Position numbers and translations under genes: made by a program. Under the pieces are notes generated by a model. The model was not told the DNA's origin, did no database searches, and saw only the letters and a list, made by a program, of their open reading frames with translations. Positions 37,209 to 48,543 of a DNA stretch of 64,000 bases are shown here, in pieces. Position 1 is the first letter of the stretch; the number at the start of each line of letters is the position of its first letter. Source of the DNA: Mycoplasma phocimorsus (lineage in GTDB: Bacteria; Bacillota_I; Bacilli_A; Mycoplasmatales; Metamycoplasmataceae); NCBI RefSeq assembly GCF_030077875.1, contig NZ_JASEJT010000005.1:62001-126000 (forward strand). The letters are read 5' to 3'.

Positions 37209-39002
37209 ATGAATAAATCTAAAATAAGAAATTTTTCGATTATTGCTCATATTGATCATGGAAAATCAACGTTAGCGGATCGTCTTTTAGAGTTGACTAA
37301 TACTTTTAGCAAAAGAGAATTAAAAGAACAAATGATGGATACAATGGATCTTGAGCGTGAAAGAGGAATTACCATCAAATTAAATGCTGCCCAAATAAAA
37401 TATAAGGATTATACTTTTCATTTAATTGATACACCAGGCCACGTTGATTTTACTTATGAAGTATCTCGTTCATTAGCAGCTAGTGAAGGGGCTTTACTAC
37501 TTGTTGATGCAACACAAGGAATAGAAGCACAAACATTAGCTAATGTTTATTTGGCGCTTGAAAATAATTTAGAAATTATTCCAATTATTAATAAAATTGA
37601 CTTACCTAGTGCCGATGTTGAAAAAGTAAAAAATGAAATAGAAGATATTATTGGAATCCCAGCTGATAATGCTGTTGAGATTTCAGCTAAAACAGGCCTT
37701 AATTGCGAACAAGTTTTAGAAGCAATTATTAAATATATTCCTCAACCAAAAGAAGCCGATGATTTAAAACCGCTTAAAGCCTTAATTTTTGATTCTTATT
37801 TTGATCCATATCGTGGAGTTGTTCTTTTAGTAAGAATTTTTGATGGTATTGTTAAACAAAATGAAAAAATAAAATTTATGTCTAATAATGCTGAATATCA
37901 TGTAACAGAACTTGGAGTTAAATCTCCTTTTGAAATTAAGAAAGATTATTTAGAAGCAGGAGAAGTTGGCTGAATTGCCGCATCTATTAGAGATGCCAAA
38001 GAAGTTGCAGTTGGTGATACCATTACTTCAGTAGAATTTCCAACAGAAAATGTTTTACCAGGTTATAAAAAAATGAAACCTGTTGTTTATAGTGGATTTT
38101 ACCCAATTGATACTCTTGATTATGATAATTTAAAAGAATCGCTTGAAAAAATATCACTTTCTGATTCTTCAATTACTTGAGAACAAGAGTCAACTAAAGC
38201 ACTTGGTTTTGGATTTAGAATTGGTTTTTTAGGTCTTTTACATATGGAGATATTACAACAAAGACTGGATAGAGAATACAATATTGGCGTAATTGCGACC
38301 GCTCCATCAGTAGAGTATTCAGTTTACTTAACTAATGGAAGTATAGAAAAAATTTCTAACCCCGCATTATTACCTGATAAAACATTTATTAAAGAAATAA
38401 CTGAACCATATATTAGAGCAAGTATTTTATTACCTGATGAATTTATTGGCTCAATTATGGAATTGTGTCAAACTTGTCGTGGTAGATATATTGATTTAGA
38501 ATTTATTGATGTAAGTAGAAGAAAATTAATTTATGAGCTGCCATTAGCAGAAATTATTTTTGATTTTTTTGATAAGATAAAATCACTTTCAAAAGGCTAT
38601 GCTTCTTTTGAATATGAATTAATAGGCGAAGAAGTTAGTGATCTTGTTAAAACAGATATTCTTCTTAATGGTGAAAAAATTGATGCTTTTTCAATGATTG
38701 TTCATAAAGATAAAGCATATCAACGCTCAAGAGAATTAGTATCTAAATTAAAAGAAGTAATTCCTCGTCAATCTTTTGAAATTCCAGTTCAAGCAGCAAT
38801 TGGCGGGAAAATTATTGCTAGAGAGACTATCAAAGCTTATCGAAAAGATGTTACAGCTAAACTATATGGTGGCGATGTAACTAGAAGAAAAAAATTACTT
38901 GAAAAGCAAAAAGCAGGGAAAAAAAGAATGAAAAAATTTGGATCTGTTGAAATTCCTCAAGAAGCATTTATTAAAGTTCTTAAAACAAATGTAAAAAACT
39001 AA
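37209..39002 (+). CDS. lepA: Elongation factor 4 (LepA)
   Basis: Ribosome-associated GTPase that acts in back-translocation or in initiation and assembly; 597 aa, normal length. G1 [10 protein letters not shown]3 DTPGHVDF, G4 NKIDLP, then EF-G-like domains II and III ([15 protein letters not shown]) and the LepA-specific C-terminal domain ([20 protein letters not shown]). ATG 37209 is the first codon. Monocistronic, with two terminators after it. Confidence 0.97.
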
Positions 39003-39034
39003 AAAACGTAATTATGAGTTTTTTAGTTTTTTAT
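38998..39034 (+). terminator. Terminator 1 after lepA
   Basis: CTAAAAAAC / GTTTTTTAG stem with a 10-nt loop, starting in the lepA stop codon and followed by T-rich sequence. Confidence 0.7.
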
Positions 39035-39054
39035 TGTTAATATTGCAAATTATA

Positions 39055-39099
39055 AAAAAAACTTAACCTTAAAATTCAAGCAGGTTAAGTTTTTTTTTA
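39055..39099. terminator. Bidirectional terminator lepA / MIP channel
   Basis: AAACTTAACCT / AGGTTAAGTTT stem followed by nine T. On the minus strand it directly follows the MIP channel gene. Confidence 0.85.
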
Positions 39100-40101
39100 T
39101 TATCTTCTATCCTTATTAGAAATTAAAGCATCTTTTTTAAAGTTTCTTCATCCAATAACCCTAACAACAAATGGATTAACAAATTTATCTGTAAATCCTT
39201 GTAATAGCGCATAAACAATAGGTGCTGAGTAACAACCTAAAAACATAAATAGTGTTGAAAAACCTAATTCTCATGAAGCGTATTCTAATAATGCTTCATG
39301 AGACGCACCGGCTCCCAATACTGACTTAGCAGAAGCATAAGCAGTTGAGCCATTTTTAATTCCAAAAATTAAATCAGGTAATTGTTGTGCTAATCCTCTA
39401 GCAGGATTAATAGCTGCTGTACCAATTTGAATACCAATAGCAACTGAAAAAACAATTATAACCATAATAAATAAATCACGGTATTTGTCTGAAATTCTTT
39501 TTGTAAAAATTGGTCAAAGTAAAATTAATGTAATTAATAATTCGCCAAAGAATATTAATGCAAATCCTGAAGCAGCATTATTATCATTTCAAACTAAAAA
39601 ATCTTTTTTTGTTGCAGCAATTGCATCAAAAGTTGAGTTAGTTGCATCAATTGGACTAGTTAAACTTCCAAGACCATAAATAATTAGTGCTGTAATAATT
39701 GCAGCTATAAATTGAATAACTGTTTTTGCAAATGCATATAATGTTGTATTTGTTCCATTTATTCATCTATAAAGTGTAACAGCAGGATTAAGATCACAAG
39801 ATCATCTTAAAAAAACAAATAAAGCAATTCCTACTGATATAAAACCAGCATACATAGCTACAAATGGAATATTTTGTAAATAATCTTCTACTCTAGCAGC
39901 ATGATTAATAATAGTTCCAACTTGTCCATGTGCTTCTTCAGCACTTCCCACATAAACAGCTAAAATTACTAGTGAAAATGATAATCAAATTGTACCAATA
40001 AATTCACTTAATAAATGTTTAAATCAATTTAATTTGCTATTTGGTTCAACAGCATCAGGTCTTTTTCCAATCTTAAAATACTCAAATAAATTTATCTTCA
40101 T
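39100..40101 (-). CDS. MIP family channel (aquaporin/aquaglyceroporin), 333 aa
   Basis: Membrane channel for small neutral solutes. Both pore motifs are present: DLNPAVTLYRW (about residue 104) and AINPARGLAQQL (about 235), the latter with the selectivity-filter Arg. EFIGTIWLSF marks the first helix. The loop between helices 1 and 2 (EEAHGQVGTIINHAARVEDYL) and the 3-4 linker are longer than in GlpF, hence the extra length. The gene starts 3 nt after the D-lactate dehydrogenase stop in the same direction, which suggests that lactic acid may be its cargo. Confidence 0.88.
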
Positions 40102-40104
40102 ATA

Positions 40105-41142
40105 TTAACCGTTTTGAACTTTCCCATTTTCTAGTAATACTAATGTTTTTTCAAAGTCACCTTTTTGAGCACAATCAGCATTTTCAAGTGTAAATTTAGC
40201 AATTTGAGAAAGAGCAAGGTCTGTTAAAAAAGCTTGATGAGAAGTAATGATTACATCTTCTCTATTTAATAATTCAGCTCATTCTTTATCACTTGATTTA
40301 ATAATTTCTTCTTTGCAAGAAAGATCTTCATAAAATCTTCCTTCTTCTCTTTCAAGAACATCGGCAGCAAATCCACCAATAATTCCCTCTTCAAGAGCTT
40401 TACAAATATCTTCAATACATACTAAAGCGCCTCTAGCCGTATTAATAATAATTGCATCTTTTTTCATTAATTTTAATGAATCTTTATTAATAATGTGGTA
40501 TGTAGAAGGTAAACTTGGAACATGTAATGAAACGAAATCGCTTTCTTTCATTAATGTTTCAAAATCTACAAATTCAAAACCAAATTTATTAGCTATCTCA
40601 GGTCTATTTGCTCTTGCAAAATCATCAAATGCAATAACTCTAGCCCCCATTCCTTTAACAAGATGAATAAATTCTTGACCAATTTGTCCGGCACCAATTA
40701 CCCCAACAGTCGATTCACTAATATTTTTTCCATTAAGACCGTTTAAACAGAAGTTACATTTTCTAACTCTAGAAATTGCAGAAGGTAGTTTTCTGTTTAA
40801 GGCAAGCATTAATGTTAAAGCATGTTCAGCAATTGCTCTAGCTGAATAATTAAATACTCTATATACTTTAATGCCTAATTCAGCTGCTTTTTTAAGATCA
40901 ACTTTGTCATAACCCATTGATCTTTGTAATCAAAATTTAATACCATATTTTGCAAGTTCTTCAAGGATTTCTGCTGTACCTCATGTATTTACAAAAGCAC
41001 AAACCGCATCAAAACCTTGAGCTAAATGAGCATTTTCTTTTGTTAAATTTTCTGTAAAATAAACAATTTCATGTCTATTTTTATTTTCTTCATTAAATGA
41101 TGATATATCATATTGTTTTGCATCAAAAAACGCAATTTTCAT
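40105..41142 (-). CDS. D-lactate dehydrogenase (D-2-hydroxyacid dehydrogenase family)
   Basis: 345 aa. Reduces pyruvate to D-lactate with NADH (inferred from subfamily resemblance). The Rossmann motif GVIGAGQIGQEF lies near residue 150. Substrate Arg in NTARGAL, catalytic Glu in DVLEREEG and catalytic His in SHQAFLT are in place. ATG 41142 follows GAGGAG; the upstream in-frame ATG at 41172 lacks a comparable site. Substrate specificity for pyruvate over other 2-oxoacids is not proven. Confidence 0.9.
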
Positions 41143-41406
41143 TATCTTCTCCTCTATAATGTTTAAAAACAATTTATATTATAATATAAGCAAATATAAT
41201 TAAGCCAAAAATTTAGAATAATTTAAGTACATTTAAAAGAGCAATTTTTGATGATGTAAAAGTTACTTTAATCACTTCGTTTTTAGATATATGCTTTATA
41301 ATGTTTAGTTTTTTTAAAGATATTATATAAATAAAAAATTAAATTTTTAATTTACTTAATTTGTTATAATTTTAAATTAATATTTTAAAAGCATTAGGAG
41401 AATATT

Positions 41407-44109
41407 TTGAGAAAGAAAATTATACCAATAGCCATATCAACAATTTTAGCCACTAGCTCCATTTCTTTAGGAGTAATTTTGTATAAACAGAACAATCAAG
41501 AAGGAAAAAAGGTAATTATGGATAAATTGAAAGATTCGCAAACAAAACAAAGTGAAACAAATAATAAAAAACCAGAAATTAAAAAACTAGAAATTAATAA
41601 TTCTGAAGTTAAACAAGAAAAACAAGAGAAAACCCCTATTTTTAATTTATCTAATCCAATTAAATATTTAGCAATTGGCGATTCAATTACTGAAGGTTTT
41701 TCTGAAGGCGTAGAAAAGATTGAAAAAGGAGAGTTAAAAGAAACACAATTAACAGGCCATGGTTACCCTACTTTCTTTGTAAAATACTTAAGAAAAGCTG
41801 AACCTAATATAATCAAAAGCTTTTATAATGAAGCTGTTAGCGGGTCAACCTTAAGTCAATGAAACACTTTATTAGATCCTTCTTCAAGCGATGAAGATAT
41901 TAAGGAAATTGACGGTTTATTTAATAAAGATATTAATAATCTTGATTTTTCAAGAAGAAATCTTTCTAATGATATTATTGCAAAAATTAAGGATGCTAAT
42001 TTAATTACTATTACAATTGGAGCTAATGATTATCTTAAATATTTAGGTAAAGCATTTTTTGAAGAATTTAGATATCGTGAATTTTTAAAATCAGAAGATC
42101 CTAAGACTTATTTAAAAAAATTTATTAAACCATTATTAAATGACATTTCTGATTGAATTGCTAATGATTTAGAAATATTTGCAAAAAAATTATTAGCTCT
42201 TAATTCAACAGCACAAATATATTATATTAAATATCCAACTCCAATGTTAAGGGTTAAAGATGTTTTTGAATCATTATTTAAAGAATTATTTCCTGAATTT
42301 GCGAATGTCGAATTAACTAAAGAAATTGTTAGCTTTTTTAATATGAATTTCAATCATAAATTATTAAATCCTAAAAACCTTGAAAATATTCATATTATTG
42401 ATTTATATGACACTGCTTATTGATGAAAAAATAAAGAAAGTTTAACAAAAGGTATTTTTGGTATTCATCCTGATTTTAAAGGATATAAAAGAATAGCACA
42501 AGAGCTTTTTTTAGCATTTACAACAAATAAAGAGTTTGTTAAAAATTCTCCTGACTTTTCACAACAACACCTTTCTTCAATTCTTAAAATTGATAAAATT
42601 ATTGACTTAGGCAATGAAAAAGATTTAGTAAAAAAAGTATTTAATAATGACATTGATTATGATCTAAAAAGTGTTGATAGTGTTGAGGGCCGCTTATATA
42701 ATGAGTTAAACAATGGAACATTTGGCGACAGATTTAAACAACGTTTAAACTTATTAATAAAATTTTGAATAGAAAATTCTAAAAAGGGTTATCCATACTT
42801 TATGCCGCCAGCACCAATAGTATTGCGAATATTTCTTTCTTCACCTTTATTTAGAGATATTGATCCTGAACAAACAATTTTGAAATATTTTACATCTTAC
42901 GAAAACTATCACTTATTTAATTTGCTTGATAATTTTTCTAAATCAGAAATTATTCCTAAAATATTTCAAGAATTTCAAAACAAGTTTGATGATATTTCTT
43001 ACTATAAACAATATAATAATGGTAAATTAGAAATTAATTCAACAATACTTTCAAAAGTTATTTTCAATACTTTTAAAGACGAAAAATTATTTTTAGAGTT
43101 TCTTTCTATAATTCTTAATAAAAATGTTTTAGATGGAAAAACTTTAACGCAGTTTTCTAAGTTAATAGTTAGATATATGTTAAAAAATAACATTGATGGA
43201 AGATTATCAAGATCAATTATTAATAAATTGCTAGAAATTTCAAACATTAAAGAAAAGTATTATCAATTTAATGAAGTTAATATTACAGAATTATTAAAAA
43301 GTGTTAAAGAAACTCCTGCTTTCGCTAAATTAATTAATGATTTTTTTGATGTTGCTCTTTACGAACTTGTAGAAGTTTTACAAGAAAAACCTCAATCATT
43401 TGAAGAATTAATTTTTAATATTGTTGATAGAAATAAATCAACATTATCATTAAAATTATTCCCAAGTCTTATTGAAATAATGAAAGTTATTGTCGAAAAA
43501 AATCACTGATTAGATCAAATTTATGTAGATTTTATTAATAATGAATTACGCGATATTACTGTTAGCGAAATTCAAAACTTTAAAACGCCAGGTATATCAG
43601 TTAGAATGTTTTTAAATATTTTTAAACTATATGAAAATTTTAAAGTATCACTTGAATATGCTTTAAAACCTATTATTAGAAATTTAGTAAGAGTATTGCC
43701 AAGAGAAGATGCAACACTTGATAAAAAGAATGAAAATATTAATGCACTTAATCGGGTAGTAGCATTACTAACACTTATTTCAAGAGTTAAATTTGGTAAA
43801 TTTATAACTTGAAACGAATGAAATCCATTAAGTTTCTCAAAGGCACTTCACAGAATAATTAACAAATTAATTACAATAGAAGCTAGCCAACAGCAAAAAA
43901 ATATTAAACCTGAATTAGTAACCGAATTAGTATTTGGTAAAAACTGATGAAAAGAAGATTATAATTGGTCACTTTTTTCAAATGTTTATTCAAAACAAAA
44001 TTTAATGGCTCATATTTATTACTTTGATAAGGAAGATAAACATAATAAAGGCCATTTAAATATTGAAAATATTCAATATTTATTTAAAAATGGATATTTA
44101 AAAGATTAA
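41407..44109 (+). CDS. Secreted SGNH/GDSL hydrolase with lipoprotein-family C-terminal region, 900 aa
   Basis: Probable cell-surface esterase or lipase. An N-terminal hydrophobic anchor (about residues 5-26, no lipobox Cys) and a Lys/Glu linker precede the SGNH domain (about 85-380): block I AIGDSITEG (Ser93), block II NEAVSGSTL, block III GAND (Asn207), block V GIHPDFKGY (His354). The Asp usually three residues before that His is Phe here. The long C-terminal half is helical. Between about 715 and 840 it aligns by eye with the C-terminal region of the lipoproteins at 22629 and 44145 (FKTPGISVRMFLNIFKLYEN with FPEFNINFETIVEVFENRN; WNPLSFSKALHRIINKLI with NPYEPISYLPKIIDNLI). TTG start at 41407, AGGAG 6-7 nt upstream. 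A lipoprotein follows after 35 nt. Confidence 0.88.
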
Positions 44110-44144
44110 TATTTACCTATTTGTATTATTTGCAAGGAGGTAAA

Positions 44145-46058
44145 ATGAGAAAAAATAAATTTTTTATTATTTTAAATATTACCTTAAACATTACAACAAT
44201 TTCTTTATTGATCGCTTGTAAAAATAATGAAGAAATTAATTCAATTGCAATCAATTTCAACAAACAAAAGGAAATTTTAAATTTAAATAAACAAAAAAAT
44301 CAATTTTTGCCATTACAGGAAATTGATATTAACAATTCTTCACAACTGTTACAAAAAAATGAAAAATTTTTCAATATAAATTTAAATTCAAACAAAAATA
44401 TTATTATTGAAAAAAATGTAAATAAAAAAGATGTTTCTAATTCTAATAATAAACAAAACAAAGTTTCGGCTAATAATAAAGAAAGCGCGCTTTTAGAACA
44501 ATTAATTAAGCAAGAAAAACAAAATAAAAAAAGCGAAGAAAAACATAAAGTTATTGCTATTTCTTTTGTTATTGCAAGTTCAGTTATTACTGGCGTAGTA
44601 GCCGGCATAAGCGCTTATTTTGGCTATAAAAATATAAATTCACCAGAAAATCAAAAGAAAAAAGATTTTGAAGCAAAAATTGCTTATTATAAAAAATTAT
44701 TTGAAGAATGAAAACCAAGTGAGCCATTAATAAATGTTCTTCATAAGTTATTTGAGTTATCTTTTTCAGAATATTTACCAAAAGCAATTTTTAGCATTTT
44801 AAAAGAAGTGCTGCTTAAAGATTTATTGCAAGATTTTACATCCGAAAGTGAAGATTTATTAATTAGTAAATTGCAAAAAATAGAAAAACCAAGTAAAGAA
44901 ATACTTGATACATTCTATGAAAAATTAACTAAAATTAATCTTTTAAAAGAAAATGCGGCATCAGAAGTTTCTAAAGAATTTAAAAGTTGAATTGTAACTG
45001 TTGTAAAAGATTATTTACCTAAAGCGTTTAAAGGAATTTTAAATTTTATATCAACCCAAAGTACTGAAAAAGAAAAAGGATCTATTTTAAGTAGATTTTT
45101 AGAAAAAATTCTTTTAAAATTAAATATTAAATTAAATGATTTTGATTTTTTTTCAAAAACATTGTCTATTTATACACATTTATTTATTAATGAACAAAAT
45201 CAATTTATTAATTTTGTTATCGATAGTATTTCAAAAGCTATTAATAAAGTTGATATAACTTTTAATATTTTAGAAGATACATATAAAATTATTAATCTAA
45301 CAATTGATGAACTTATTGCCGAAGATAAAAAAATAAGTGTTACTAAAATATTTAATGATGTTCTCCCTAAAATTAATTCAATAGTTAATATTGATAAAAA
45401 TGTAGATTATTCAGGTTATGTTAATTTTATTAACGGAATTTTTTCAAAAGAAGGAAACGATAATAATAATTGAGTTTATTCATATATTTTAATTGGCAAA
45501 CTTTTTGATAAAGAGAAAACAAATTCACTAAAAAATGATAAAAGCAATTCCCCAGAAATTGTTTTACCATCATTTGATATAAATTTTGACAACATATGAA
45601 CAACTATAAAAAATACAGATAAAATTTTAAGTACTATAAAAAATTTAATGAATTTAATATTTGAACCTCTTGTAATTGAGTTATCTAAAAAGAAAAATGA
45701 AGAAAATATAAAAATTGCAATTTTTAGAATTTCTACATTATTAAGTTTTACTTATTATAATTTTGTGAAAGTTTCCAAAATTAATTTTATAAATTCACTT
45801 TTTCATTCAGTAAATCCTCTTGAGCCGGTTACATTTATTCCTGAAATTATACAGGAATTGTTTAAAAGACACAATATTCAAAATATTAGTTTAAATGAAA
45901 TATTTGGAGATACATATAATAAGTATTTTGTTTTAGGAAAAAGATATGAAATTTTTAAAATTACTGAACAAACAAACAAGAATTCAAAAAGTGAACTTAT
46001 AAATATTCTTAAAAAAGGTAATAATAAATATATGTCAGCTGATCTATTGAAAAAATAA
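44145..46058 (+). CDS. Large paralogous lipoprotein (MOLPALP-like), 637 aa
   Basis: Lipobox LLIAC (Cys25). A polar linker leads to a Gly-rich membrane segment (about residues 136-158) ending GISAYFGYKNINS, then the helical C-terminal region with EYLPKAIFSILKEVLLKD (about 208), KDYLPKAFKGILNFI (about 289) and NPLEPVTFIPEIIQELF. Closest paralogue is 22629-24545, clearly alignable along the whole length. ATG 44145 with AAGGAGG 4-5 nt upstream; the TTG at 44121 is rejected because it lies before that site. Probably co-transcribed with the SGNH hydrolase (35-nt gap). Confidence 0.87.
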
Positions 46059-46446
46059 AATAAATTATTTTTAATGGAACAGTTGACATCTATTTTTTAT
46101 TTAATATTTCTAATAAATTAATGTCAAAAACAAAAAATTAAATTTAGCATTATTAATAATAAAATTATTAATTAATATAAAATTAAATGTATTCTTTTAA
46201 ACATTTTTAAAAATATTTAAAAAACATTGTGAACGATGTAAAATAATAAAATTTATTTAGGGAATAATTAAAGATAAATATTTATTTATCTTTTAGGTAA
46301 AGATTTTAAATGTTAATCAATAATAAATAAAAACTAAATAAAATTACATTTAAAAAACTACTAGTAATTTAACATTGAAATTACACTTTTTAAATAATAT
46401 AAAAAAAATTATTTATTAATTTAAATATGTTATTAAAGGAAAGCTT
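46059..46446. other. Intergenic gap with a perfect hairpin
   Basis: No gene. A perfect 11-bp inverted repeat AAAGATAAATA / TATTTATCTTT at 46270-46293, followed by TT, could be a terminator or leader element. A longer-range TTGACAT / ATGTCAA repeat at about 46082 and 46122 is weak. The rest must hold the promoter of the next lipoprotein. Confidence 0.45.
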
Positions 46447-48480
46447 ATGAATAAAAAAAGGATGTTAGTGAATATTGTACTAGCAACAATGTCGCTTGCT
46501 ACAACAGCTAGTGTTCTGAGTTGTAATAAAACTAAAACGTTCAAGACAGAATCGTTTCAGCAATTTCAAAATCAAAAGACAAATTCACACTTTTCCGTTA
46601 TTGACAAAAATACAAAATCTGATACATCTTCTGATTTTTTACATTCTAAATCATTTGAATATGAGAATAATTTAAATGAAAATATTATTGAGGATGAGCA
46701 ATTAGATAATGACAATGAATATGATAATAATGAAGATAATTTAATTATTAATGAGCAAGAAGAAGCTATTGATCAAGAATTGGAAATTACTAGACAGCAA
46801 TTATTAGAATTAGAAAAAAGAAATAAAAAAGATTCTGAAAAAAATTCACGCCTTAAATTAGTTTTAATTGGTGCTGGTATTTCTAGCGCTGTCGCAACTG
46901 GACTTTCAATTGGTATAGGCACTTATTTTGGTATAACAAAAAGTGATGCTTATGCTCAAAAAAGAAAAAAAGAATTAGAAGGTATTTTAAATGTTCAAAA
47001 ATCGCTTATAAATCAAATTAATCCAACTGATAGATTAGAAAAAATATTTCTTAAATTAATGGATATTGGTTTTGACAAGCAATTGCCGGCTGGAATTTTT
47101 GATTTATTTGATGAATTATTATTTAAAAAAGCTTTAAAAAATCATATTACAGAAGAAGAAAAAGAAAGATTTAAAAATATATTAAAAGAAAAAATAAAAG
47201 ATAGATCTAAAGAAATTGTTAATGAGTTACTAGATTTATTAAAAAGCAGAAATATAGTGGCAGAAACAAGCTCTGACAATGTCATTAATTTAGTTAAAAA
47301 TATAGTAAGTTTGATTATTAAAAAATATTTACCAGATTTTATTAAAGCAGCAATATTATTTGTTTCTGAAATTATTAATAAAGATAAAAAAGAAACTTCA
47401 TTATTGGGAAGAGCAATTGAAGCTTTATTATGTTTTGCTGATTATAATGTTAAAAATGTAGAAAATTTATCTAAAATAATTAGCATTTTTTCTAAAGCTT
47501 TAGCAAATTCAAATAATGATTTAATTAAAATTATTATTAGCAAAATTTCAGAAGCTATTGATAGTGTTGAGTTAACTTTTGATCTTTATAAAGATTTAAC
47601 TGAAATTATTAAGAAAACAATTTTAAATATTATAACTAAACCATATTCTAATGAGCTTGATATTAATTTAATATTTAGTAAAATTATTCCAGCATTTTTA
47701 AAAGTATTTGAAAATGTAGCAAACGAATCAAAAAATGCTAAAGATTTTGTAGTATTTGTGAATAATTTATTTACAGAAGATAATAAAGATGGTAAAGTTA
47801 AAAAAGCTTTATATACTATTTTATTAAATGATAATAATGAAATGTTGAAAACACAAAAAAATTTACAAAAAGAAATGGAAAAATTATTAAAAGAAGAATT
47901 AAATGGCGCTATATTTACAGAATCTATTTTTAATATTAGTATTTCATTTTTTACAATACTAAAAGCTGTATTTAAAATTGTTGATGTAAAAAACCTTATT
48001 ACTCAATTTTTAAATACATTTTTAAAACCATTAATAAAAATAGCTAAAGAATATGAAGAAAAACAAAAATCATTAACTACAAACTTTTTGCCGCTTAATA
48101 TTAATGGATTTAATGTGAATTCGCCTTATAAGGCCATAATTAGAATTTATAGTTTATATTCGTTTTTATATTACAAATATGTTTTTAAAAATGAAAATTT
48201 ATTAGACAATTTAATATCATTAGTTAATCCGTTTGAACCAAAAAGATTTATACCTAAATTGATTAAAAAAGAATGAACTAATATTACCGATATGCAACTA
48301 TATAAAATATTTGGAGAATATATTTCTAAAGAACATTGATATAGCTTAAATTTAGATCATTATAAGATATTTGATGAAATTAAAAATTATGCAATTTCTA
48401 ATAATAATTTTCAATTTAAAGAACTTATAAAAAATATTGTTACAAATCCATTAAACAATAATATTAAAATTTCAAAATAA
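46447..48480 (+). CDS. Large paralogous lipoprotein (MOLPALP-like), 677 aa
   Basis: Lipobox SVLSC (Cys26), then a strongly acidic linker (Glu/Asp/Asn, about residues 65-125). A Gly-rich membrane segment (about 138-162) ends GIGTYFGITKS. The helical part carries KQLPAGIFDLFDELLFKKAL (about 216), KKYLPDFIKAAILFV (about 294) and NPFEPKRFIPKLIKK (about 597). It is more distant from the 22629/44145 pair than they are from each other. ATG 46447 follows AAAGGAA. Function unknown. Confidence 0.87.
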
Positions 48481-48543
48481 ATTAAGTTGAATTTCGAATT
48501 TAAAATTATCATTGTTTTAAACAAATAAACTTGGGAGAAAAAT

